From Clostridium sp. AF37-5 (GTDB lineage Bacteria; Bacillota; Clostridia; Lachnospirales; Lachnospiraceae), in assembly GCF_003477605.1 (NCBI RefSeq), contig NZ_QUDR01000010.1, positions 1 to 64,000 of the forward strand: DNA of 64,000 bases, written 5' to 3'. The translations under genes were made by a program, and so were the position numbers. Numbering within the stretch: the first letter of the stretch is position 1; the number at the start of each line of letters is the position of its first letter. Below are positions 45,301 through 51,928 of this stretch, piece by piece. Under the pieces are notes generated by a model, which searched no databases, was not told the origin of the DNA, and saw nothing but the letters and a program-made list of their open reading frames with translations.

Positions 45301-46534
45301 ACTGCCGCTTATGAGTGAGCTTTATACAGAGACTGCTTCGGCAGAAACAGCAGGAAGTGATGCAGCGGCAACGGCTACACCAGCAGCAACATCCTTACCG
45401 TTTACAGAAGGAAAAGCGGAAGTGATGCCGGGACTGGATCTGGGTGTAACCGCTTCTCCGGCATCAACGAATGGTGCTGCAGCCGTAAAGTTAAATTCCG
45501 GGGAGTATTATCTGCAGGAGTTATCTGTATCGGACAGCTACTTTGTAGATACGACACCGATCAATATCCATCTGGAATATAAGGATGCTGAAACCAAGAC
45601 AATCGAGGCAAAAGCAGTGAAAGAAAATACCCAGACAACCAATGTGGTCAGCAAGGTTGGTGTGACCGGCTCGAAAGAGATTGCCGGCTGTAAGCTGGAG
45701 ATCACAGATGCAACCGGAAAAAAGATTATCAGCTGGACATCAGGCGATAAGGATTCTGTGAAAGTCTATGTAACAGAGAAAGACGGTTATCAGAATTTTA
45801 AGTATTCTTTTGACGAAAAAGGGAATCTTCTTGTGGGAGGATTATTCCGCGACAAGGACTATACATTGAAAGAAACAAGACCTGCAGATGGTTATGTTAC
45901 AGCAGATGCGATCACCTACCAGATCAAACCGGTGGCAGCATCATCTACAGCAGCCGATACAGAGAACACGGTGGCAAGCGGAAGTGCTGTTACTATCAAA
46001 CCGGTAAGTGGTTCTGCTGTGTCAGGTGAAGTTGGAGTGTCTTATACATCCGTTGTGTCAATCAAGAAGAAAGACGGAAGCTATGAAGACCATGCCGATG
46101 ATAAGGTGATCATGGTGGATGAGCAGACACATATCCGGCTTTTGAAACTGGACAAGGTAACAGGACAGGCTCTTGGCGGTGCAAAGTTTGCCATAACGGA
46201 TTCTAAAGGGAATACGGTGATGAAGTTTGTGACAAAAGATGACGCCTATGATATCACCGGAAAACTGGTGGTTGGAGAGACTTACACCTTTACGGAGACT
46301 TGTGCTCCATCCGGTTATCAGTTGGCAAAACCAGTTAAGATTACCATCAAGGATATCGGAAAAGTGCAAACTATAACGGTTAAAGATGCACCAATCCCGG
46401 ATGTACCGGATACACCACAGACCGGAGGAACCATGCCGATCATTCCGATCGCAGTGGGACTGCTTATGGTGGCTGGTGCTGCGGTGCTGGTATGGAGAAA
46501 ACGAGGACTGGTAAAAAGAGGAAGTGCAAAATAG
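42332..46534 (+). CDS. Large cell-wall adhesin with thioester domain and SpaA/Cna-B repeats
   Basis: A 1,400-residue surface protein. A signal peptide (KKRCKQMLTGLLALSMLCGLL, cleavage after VSA) is followed by a thioester adhesion domain with Cys75 in 'AFCLSLGK' and Gln130 in 'LGQALIWAVSEG', which can form a host-reactive internal thioester. Several SpaA/Cna-B domains follow (repeated 'GTYHIYEV', 'YLKEIQAPTGF', 'KETRPADGY' elements) with Thr/Ala-rich linkers, then the sorting signal TPQTG (1361-1365), a hydrophobic span and basic tail. ATG 42332 fits the signal peptide; an upstream in-frame ATG at 42206 with GGAGG seven bases away would add 42 residues. The sortase gene at 49215 is its likely partner. 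Confidence 0.88.
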   Translation: MKSKVKKRCKQMLTGLLALSMLCGLLPQNTVNVSAATTAKTTVSSYGRLGTVDVGSKTKSGTWWKINVGSKTAFCLSLGKTCHTGNTYQVTDTHTWNQNTGGEKHGYYAKIIRFYVNDCNRAKKAFVLGQALIWAVSEGNTSEANLKNVIKQVKANTGYFPNKTVADLYKQIFQPSGTWEAKATMWEKTGATKGYQKLITVDAESSKLPGYKTTTDHTYYRQRITVHKQDEDGKGLGGIQFTLSADNLDDLYSFNVFDRNGDTTSNADEDDNTEFEVSGSTTDGGTVAWRMTYRLEADEMAYYTDDTLAAMNAEQKKAAKEALEDDGYKQGVHFGKNMTKAEADDLIKQDLKAQMKDISNAYTLTENSVGNNKNIFLDPSLAKGVKITLKEANSWQKNASGDWPDKLVEHPTQYEKAYITNLTNKYKKATISIAKKSGGSADGSAHGDATLDGAVFQLYADKECTQKATVYDAAGNAKAAGVYQTSGGRLTTDYLRSGNTYYLKEIQAPTGFLLSDEVKELKIDASAKTDEFTPVLFEADFSNSPIKGKIAVKKKSYDPTRKKYYPENNTTFQVYLKSKGSYEKCADDERATIKTNADGYAATGDLVYGTYVVHQMDSGDVDAYYVDDFEVQITENGRVYEFEKVNELFKAYFKIIKKDKNTEKTVLKPGTSYQIYQVVDGKEELVTQEYMEDGETKTADTFICDESGEVVTVDSLCSGTYHIYEVAAADGMHINHQYVEVVVNSKADNYESYIDEDGYHHVTIMLEYLNEETKGRLNLLKTGEVLKGWDNEKQEFIFEEMKLDGVEFTLYADGDILTQDGQSTDNARDTWFKDGDKVAVLTTGKGVEFTSECGGITGYTMDEDGTIHVSLPLGKYKLEENKTPYGYVYPDTKEWSLEFQWKDGQDEYVLNSTDVTDEKGLLHIKNDFAGTKLELIKQDAKTKESIEGAQFGLYSKHDIYNYAGEKIVDAGTQLATLTTTEDGSVICDKKLPLMSELYTETASAETAGSDAAATATPAATSLPFTEGKAEVMPGLDLGVTASPASTNGAAAVKLNSGEYYLQELSVSDSYFVDTTPINIHLEYKDAETKTIEAKAVKENTQTTNVVSKVGVTGSKEIAGCKLEITDATGKKIISWTSGDKDSVKVYVTEKDGYQNFKYSFDEKGNLLVGGLFRDKDYTLKETRPADGYVTADAITYQIKPVAASSTAADTENTVASGSAVTIKPVSGSAVSGEVGVSYTSVVSIKKKDGSYEDHADDKVIMVDEQTHIRLLKLDKVTGQALGGAKFAITDSKGNTVMKFVTKDDAYDITGKLVVGETYTFTETCAPSGYQLAKPVKITIKDIGKVQTITVKDAPIPDVPDTPQTGGTMPIIPIAVGLLMVAGAAVLVWRKRGLVKRGSAK

Positions 46535-46564
46535 TAAAAATATGTGGTGCCAAGAGTGAGAATT

Positions 46565-46611
46565 TGATATAATTTTGTTGTGGAGTACAAAATTGTTCTC
46601 TACAACAAAAT
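46565..46611 (+). promoter_or_regulatory. Extended -10 promoter and start-site palindrome of the SIR2 gene
   Basis: TGATATAAT (46565-46573) is an extended -10 element. ATTTTGTTGTGGAG (46572-46585) and CTCTACAACAAAAT (46598-46611) form a 14-base inverted repeat with one imperfect pair, covering the expected start near 46580. No T-tract follows, so an operator is more likely than a terminator. Confidence 0.55.
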
Positions 46612-46688
46612 GTGTTAAAAACTATTGTAATTAAAACTTGCAAGGCATAGATATTAAATTTTTGCATTTGATAAGGAAAGGAGAAGAG

Positions 46689-49181
46689 ATGAAAGAACTT
46701 AAAGTTAGTGATGCGGAAACAAAAGAATTTTTTGTTCATGCATTTTGTGAAGAAAATTTGGTTCCAATTTTAGGGGCAGGTTTTACATGTGGATTAAAAA
46801 CTAAAAAGGGCGGAGAGGTACCTAGTGGTAAAAAGTTGAAAGAAGATATGATAAAACAAATAGTCAGAAAAAAAGAAGTAAGCGAGGAAGAGTTAAAACA
46901 TGAATCGTTTACCTCGATTTCAGAGTTTTATCAGCAGACTTTTGCTCATCCTGATAAAGATGGGGTGATTGATTATTATATGACAAATTTTACTGGAATT
47001 GAAATTGACAAACCACAACAATTAAAATTTTTGAATGATATAAAATGGCCGTATATTTATACCTTAAATATAGATACGGCTATTGAAGATTCAAAAAAAC
47101 AAGCATGGGAGGTATTTTATCCAAATAGAAGATTTGATCCAAGAAAAATAAATCCAGATTGTGGTGCGCTTTTTAAAATTCATGGTGATGTAGCGATGTT
47201 CTGCAAAAATTTAGATTATAATGAAATGATCCTTACAGAAAGTCAGTATATTGCGAGCCTAGAAAAAAGCAAGCAATTTCACGATTTATTATCAGCAGAT
47301 TGTGGAAATAAGAATTTACTATATATTGGTTGTAGTCTAGATGATGAAATAGATATTAAATATTCTGTTTTATCAGATAAAAATAAAAATATGAAAAATC
47401 GCAATATTTGTGGTATTTATGTTACTTCGGAATGCTTGTCTGAATTTAAAAAAAGCAAATTGGAGAGCTACAATATATCGCATGTTATTCAACTTTCTTC
47501 AATTGAAGATTATGAGTATTTCTATGAATTTGTAACTGAGTGTTACGATGAAAGTCAAGCAAAGATAGAGAAAAATATTACTCAATTTTCATATGTTGAG
47601 TTAGAAAGATTGAAGAAAAATAAAGAAGAGAACCTAGATTATTTGGCTGATTTATCACCAAATAAAAACAAACTCCCTTTTTATTTTGTACCCACTAAGC
47701 AGGCAGAAAAAATAAAGTTTTTGCCAGATAAGATAAATATAATTGTTGGAAGAAGATTTGTTGGAAAAAGTATGTTAGCGCATACTATTCTGGAAGCTAA
47801 TCCTAATTATCAACGTTTTTTTGTTTCAGAAAAAGAAACCATAACTGAGAACGATATAAAAGAGCTACTTCTTGAAAAAAATTCATTGATTGTTTTTGAT
47901 AGTCAATCACTTGATGATCGCGGATTTAATAGTTTGCTTTCTAATTTTGATTCTGAAAGAAATAATATAGTGTGTGTATTTTTGAATTCTTTTGATGATG
48001 TGGTCAATTTGATAACATTTCATTCAAAAAGTATTAATTATGCAATAAAAGATACATTACGAGGTAAAATGCCACAAGATGATATTTTGGCAATAAATGA
48101 TAAATTGAATACTCTTGGAATATCGAAGTTTGATCAAAAAAGGAATTTGTTGGATAATACATTGCGAATTGCTAATGTATACAATAGAAAGGTGATTGAA
48201 AAATATGTTATTACGGATTTAAACGAACTTACATTGATAATATGGATTTTGGTGAAAAATAAGATATACTATGAGGAATTAGTTGGGCTAGGATTGGCCA
48301 AGGATTACAAAAAAATTGTTTCAAAATATATGCCTCTTATTCAAGAGGAAAACTGTAAAAAGGGAGAGTTGCAGAAACATTCACATATAAAAGTCATTTG
48401 TAATGGAAAGTTGGGGTTGTTACAAATATTAAGTGCATATATTTATCCACCAGATGGTAGTGAAATTAAGTATCAAAGGATGGAGCAACACCAAAATAAA
48501 GTTTGTGAAGCTATATATAAAATATTGTCAAGTTTTAGCAAAATTGACATTGATAATGTAAAAGAGTTTTTGCAATTTGACAAATTGAATGACATTTTCT
48601 CTAGAACCTATTCTGCATCATCGATAGGTTCAATGTCAGGGAAAAAGACAAATGGAATTATTAGATCTGGAGCTGCTAATTTCATATATAAAGTATATGA
48701 AAATGAAAATATAAAACAGCTTAAAGCCGACGATCCTAATTATTGGTTACAGCGAGCAAAGAGTATTTATATTACTAATTATCGGAGTACTAGTGATAGT
48801 TCGAAAGATAAAATTCTTGAAGCAATTGATTGGGCAAAAAAGGCAGAGCAAGATTCAAGAATGAAGATAGATAGTGGTGAAAGTAGATATTTACGTACAG
48901 AAAGTAATGCTATTATGCAAATTGCAATGCTTTACGGAAAATATGCAAATATGTGCAAATATATTGATACAAGGATAAATGAATTTGCATTGGAGTATTA
49001 TTACAAAATGTTTTCTGATACAAATAATATTGAGGCTGCAAAAACATTTTTATACCATAGCAGAGGAAAGCAAGATTTTGAAAAGTTGCTTAATCAGTTA
49101 GTGGTAAAACCAGATTCTATTGGAAAGGAATGGGGTGATGAAATGAATTTTCTACTTAATATAGGAATTATAAGGCAGTAG
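46689..49181 (+). CDS. SIR2-domain and P-loop NTPase protein, probable anti-phage defence effector
   Basis: An 830-residue protein. The N-terminal SIR2/NADase domain has G29-A-G-F-T-C-G35, the T125-L-N-I-D129 motif and H165-G-D167. A central P-loop module has Walker A G354-R-R-F-V-G-K-S361 and Walker B 'LIVFD404'. The C-terminal 400 residues are helical and unassigned, possibly a target sensor. SIR2 domains fused to STAND-like NTPases are known defence proteins (Avs5-like, SIR2-STAND) that deplete NAD on phage detection. The gene is clearly more AT-rich than its neighbours and lies between the adhesin and its sortase, so it is probably inserted cargo. ATG 46689 follows AAGGAAAGGAG. Assignment to a specific named system is not possible by eye. 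Confidence 0.82.
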   Translation: MKELKVSDAETKEFFVHAFCEENLVPILGAGFTCGLKTKKGGEVPSGKKLKEDMIKQIVRKKEVSEEELKHESFTSISEFYQQTFAHPDKDGVIDYYMTNFTGIEIDKPQQLKFLNDIKWPYIYTLNIDTAIEDSKKQAWEVFYPNRRFDPRKINPDCGALFKIHGDVAMFCKNLDYNEMILTESQYIASLEKSKQFHDLLSADCGNKNLLYIGCSLDDEIDIKYSVLSDKNKNMKNRNICGIYVTSECLSEFKKSKLESYNISHVIQLSSIEDYEYFYEFVTECYDESQAKIEKNITQFSYVELERLKKNKEENLDYLADLSPNKNKLPFYFVPTKQAEKIKFLPDKINIIVGRRFVGKSMLAHTILEANPNYQRFFVSEKETITENDIKELLLEKNSLIVFDSQSLDDRGFNSLLSNFDSERNNIVCVFLNSFDDVVNLITFHSKSINYAIKDTLRGKMPQDDILAINDKLNTLGISKFDQKRNLLDNTLRIANVYNRKVIEKYVITDLNELTLIIWILVKNKIYYEELVGLGLAKDYKKIVSKYMPLIQEENCKKGELQKHSHIKVICNGKLGLLQILSAYIYPPDGSEIKYQRMEQHQNKVCEAIYKILSSFSKIDIDNVKEFLQFDKLNDIFSRTYSASSIGSMSGKKTNGIIRSGAANFIYKVYENENIKQLKADDPNYWLQRAKSIYITNYRSTSDSSKDKILEAIDWAKKAEQDSRMKIDSGESRYLRTESNAIMQIAMLYGKYANMCKYIDTRINEFALEYYYKMFSDTNNIEAAKTFLYHSRGKQDFEKLLNQLVVKPDSIGKEWGDEMNFLLNIGIIRQ

Positions 49182-49214
49182 ATTGGTTTTTATAACTGAT
49201 TGGAAAGAGAAATT

Positions 49215-50060
49215 ATGAACCAACAAAATAACATTTCAATCCCAAAAGGAAGAAGAGTATTTTTAAGAAGAATACTTTTCTTCCTTTTTTTGATTTTAGC
49301 AGTCATTGCTTTGGTTCTCGGTTTGAACCTGAAAAGATACACGGACCGGGAGAGAAAGCAGGACAATATAGAAAAAGAGATTACCACGGAGAACGAAAAG
49401 ACGGGTGTACGGAAACTCCACAAAAAGTACAAAGATATGATCGGGTGGCTAGAGATCAAAGGCACCGGCTTTTCTTATCCGGTTATGCAGACAGGTACAA
49501 AAGGTCATCATCCGGATGACTGGCAGTATTATCTCCACCGGGATGTGCATGGCGGGTACAGTTTTTATGGGACGCCGTTTCTGGATGTCCGATGCAGGGC
49601 AGACAGTGACAACCGTATCATTTACGGTCACAACATCAATGGCAGGAGATACTTTGGCTATCTGCAGAACTTCCGGGAGGAAGCATTTTTTATGAAGCAT
49701 CCAGTGTTTTTCTTTACGCCGGTGGATGGAAAAGAGGAGAAATACCATATCATATCTGTTCTGGAGACAGACAAATATGCGGATTATTACTCATTCACGG
49801 ATTATGGCAATGAAGAGGATTATTACGGGATGGTGGAGAAAATCCTAAGTCACAGCAGGTTTGAAAATGAGGCGGCAAAGAAGATGAAAAAAGAAATGGA
49901 GGAAAGCGATGCGGAGGCATTCTTTCGGAGATACCGGTTTGTAACGTTTTCAACCTGCCGGACGATGGATGGCAAAGACAAGCGGCTTATGGTGATCGGC
50001 TGCAAAAAACGACACAATGATGAAAAAAGAAAGGAAGAAATAGGATGCACAAGGAATTAG
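49215..50060 (+). CDS. srtB: Class B sortase
   Basis: A 281-residue membrane transpeptidase. One N-terminal membrane helix (about residues 15-34) precedes a sortase barrel with catalytic His139 ('IYGHNI'), Cys248 ('FSTC') and Arg257 ('KRLMV'). It anchors proteins carrying an LPXTG-like signal to the wall or joins pilin subunits. The likely substrate is the TPQTG adhesin at 42332-46534. ATG 49215 is preceded by GGAAAGAG. Its end overlaps the Maff2 gene by 16 bases, tying it to the conjugation operon. Confidence 0.93.
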   Translation: MNQQNNISIPKGRRVFLRRILFFLFLILAVIALVLGLNLKRYTDRERKQDNIEKEITTENEKTGVRKLHKKYKDMIGWLEIKGTGFSYPVMQTGTKGHHPDDWQYYLHRDVHGGYSFYGTPFLDVRCRADSDNRIIYGHNINGRRYFGYLQNFREEAFFMKHPVFFFTPVDGKEEKYHIISVLETDKYADYYSFTDYGNEEDYYGMVEKILSHSRFENEAAKKMKKEMEESDAEAFFRRYRFVTFSTCRTMDGKDKRLMVIGCKKRHNDEKRKEEIGCTRN

Positions 50061-50419
50061 AAGTGATGAAACCACGATGCAAAGGACTGTGGGAAAGGTG
50101 CAGAGTGGCAGCAATCGTTTTGTATTACCGGCTGCTTACCAGCGCACCGATCCGGGCACTGGCGGCAGAAAAGGGAAAGAGTACTGCGACGGACACCGGT
50201 GTCAAGGAAGTGACCGATGGAATTGATGTGATCAAGGAGCTGGTGCTTGGATGTGTTGGCGGTGTCGGTGTAATCTTTCTTGCCTGGGGACTGTTAGACT
50301 TTGGTACCGGGTATTCTGCACACGACACAACACAGCAGAGCCAAGCAATCAAAAAGGTGATCGGTGGACTGATCATGGTCGCAGTACCGGCAATTTTAAA
50401 GCTGCTTGGTGTTTCGTGA
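50045..50419 (+). CDS. Maff2 family mobile-element membrane protein (VirB2/TrbC-like)
   Basis: A 124-residue protein matching the Maff2 family of clostridial conjugative elements. It has a basic N terminus, a signal-like segment, and two long hydrophobic helices around 'LVLGCVGGVGVIFLAWGLLDFG' and 'VIGGLIMVAVPAILKLL', the arrangement of VirB2/TrbC pilin-like subunits. GGAAGAAATAGG precedes ATG 50045, inside the sortase gene. A TrbL-like gene follows. Confidence 0.85.
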   Translation: MHKELEVMKPRCKGLWERCRVAAIVLYYRLLTSAPIRALAAEKGKSTATDTGVKEVTDGIDVIKELVLGCVGGVGVIFLAWGLLDFGTGYSAHDTTQQSQAIKKVIGGLIMVAVPAILKLLGVS

Positions 50420-50452
50420 GAATGACAGGGATCCTGAAGGGAGGTGATGCAG

Positions 50453-51310
50453 GTGGGATTGTGGGATTCCGTAACAGGATTTTTTGAAGATCTGGGAGAT
50501 TTTTTCAGCGGAAAAGATTTCTTTGAGTGTGCCGGTTATGCATGGAATGACATGATGAAACTGGCAGCGGATGTTTTAACGAAGGATCCTTCTTCCGGCA
50601 CTTATCAGGATGTCTGGGATAATATATCAACGATCTATACCACCTTAAATGTGATCGCCATATCGCTGTTATGCATTTTCTTTTTGTATGGATTTTGCAG
50701 AGACAGCTGTGATCTGCATGCGGATCTGACGTTTGAACGAACAATAAAAATGTTTATCCGGCTGATCATCACATCCAATGTGATGAGTATGGCACTTACC
50801 TATATGCCGAAGTTTTTTACATGGGGAAAAAACCTGACATCGGCAATACTGGGAGAAAATAAGCTGTCGATGGTCTATGACTTTGATGGGGCAAAGGTGT
50901 ATGAGAGGATATCCAGTGCTGATTTTGGAACGATGACCGCATTTTTAACCAGTATCCTGTTTTTTATGTTTACCGTGGTGTGTGGATTTATCGTGGTCAT
51001 GACAGTGCTGAACCGTATTTTGAAGATTTACATGATCGCTCCGTTTGCCGGTGTGGCATTATCAACGCTGGCGGCAGGAGGACAGACGGCAAATGTTGGT
51101 TATTCTTATATCCGAACATTTTTCGGCTATGTGTTTTCGGCACTGCTCATTGCGGTGGTGATCGCCATCAGTGCCAGCTTTATCAATACCGTGGCGATTG
51201 ATACGGAAAATGCGATCGTGAGACTGTTAGAGTACTGCCTGAAGATGGGAGTGATCTCATCCTCCGTGAAGATGTCGGACAGTGTGATGCAGAAAGCATT
51301 TAATTTGTGA
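50453..51310 (+). CDS. TrbL/VirB6-like conjugal transfer membrane protein (CD1107 family)
   Basis: A polytopic protein of about 285 residues with five or six membrane helices. An amphipathic N terminus (GLWDSVTGFFEDLGDFF) and segments such as 'FMFTVVCGFIVVMTVLNRILKIYMIAPF' match the CD1107/TrbL group forming the inner-membrane part of a type IV secretion channel. The GTG at 50453 is eight bases after GGAGG; an ATG at 50447 and GTG at 50444 in frame are too close to it. It continues the Maff2 operon. Confidence 0.82.
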   Translation: MGLWDSVTGFFEDLGDFFSGKDFFECAGYAWNDMMKLAADVLTKDPSSGTYQDVWDNISTIYTTLNVIAISLLCIFFLYGFCRDSCDLHADLTFERTIKMFIRLIITSNVMSMALTYMPKFFTWGKNLTSAILGENKLSMVYDFDGAKVYERISSADFGTMTAFLTSILFFMFTVVCGFIVVMTVLNRILKIYMIAPFAGVALSTLAAGGQTANVGYSYIRTFFGYVFSALLIAVVIAISASFINTVAIDTENAIVRLLEYCLKMGVISSSVKMSDSVMQKAFNL

Positions 51311-51371
51311 TGCCGGAGCAGAAACAGAAGATAATGAAGTAATCCGTGGCAACAGTTTAAAACAGGAAACA

Positions 51372-51416
51372 AGGAGGTAGAAGCTGCAAGCCATACTTTG
51401 TGATCAGAGCTTGCAG
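51372..51416 (+). promoter_or_regulatory. Ribosome-binding site followed by a hairpin, before the PrgI gene
   Basis: AGGAGG (51372-51377) lies 50 bases before the PrgI ATG. CTGCAAGC (51384-51391) and GCTTGCAG (51409-51416) form a perfect eight-base stem between them. Folding would bring the site closer to the start codon. Confidence 0.45.
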
Positions 51417-51427
51417 ACGCTTAGTAT

Positions 51428-51814
51428 ATGACAAAGACAATCAATCCGGATGTAGCCGCTTTTAAGGATGACTTTTTCAAAGGCTTATCTTTGAGAGAGT
51501 GTGTGTTTGGCGGCATTGCATTACTTGCAGGAGCAGGAGGAATCTTACTTCTGCATTTTTATTTTGGTGTAGGGATCAATACAGCCATAACCCTGTGCAT
51601 GCCGGTGATCGGCATCATCGGTCTGTGTGGCTTTTATCAGAAAAATGGAATGACACTGGTTCAGCTTGTGAGGAGCAGCATACGGCTAATCTTTCAGAAA
51701 CCGTATGTTTATGAAACCAGTACAATAAATGAACGATCAGAAATGGAGGGTTTAAATGATGGAAGCAAAAGAAGTACAAAAAGAAGAAAACAGAGAAGAA
51801 ACAATGGTGTTTGA
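51428..51814 (+). CDS. PrgI family conjugation protein
   Basis: A 128-residue protein of the PrgI family (VirB3-like inner-membrane component of Gram-positive type IV secretion). Two adjacent hydrophobic helices (residues about 30-50 and 53-70) are followed by 'FQKPYVYET' and a basic tail. It has no Shine-Dalgarno close to ATG 51428; AGGAGG lies upstream beyond a hairpin. In related elements the VirB4 ATPase gene comes next; here it is missing, and a short ORF and the helicase follow. Confidence 0.82.
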   Translation: MTKTINPDVAAFKDDFFKGLSLRECVFGGIALLAGAGGILLLHFYFGVGINTAITLCMPVIGIIGLCGFYQKNGMTLVQLVRSSIRLIFQKPYVYETSTINERSEMEGLNDGSKRSTKRRKQRRNNGV

Positions 51815-51887
51815 TATTGAAATAAAGACGGACAGTGAAAAAAGACTGATGGGATATGCAGCCGCTGTTTCGCAAAGCAGTAAATGA
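51756..51887 (+). CDS. Short ORF overlapping the end of the PrgI gene, 43 residues
   Basis: ATG 51756 follows GGAGGG by about six bases. The frame encodes an acidic-to-basic peptide (MMEAKEVQKEENREE ... KRLMGYAAAVSQSSK) and ends with TGA at 51885-51887. It overlaps the 3' end of PrgI in another frame. No family recognised. It could be a genuine small protein or the joined remnant of genes lost between PrgI and the helicase. Confidence 0.4.
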   Translation: MMEAKEVQKEENREETMVFDIEIKTDSEKRLMGYAAAVSQSSK

Positions 51888-51928
51888 TATTCACAGCCGA
51901 CACAGCAGGTACAGGAGGAGAACAAGAA

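Noticed and set aside
46572-46611. Terminator for the adhesin gene
   Set aside because: The stem is strong but followed by GTGTTAAAA rather than a T-tract, and it lies directly at an extended -10 promoter. An operator is more likely.
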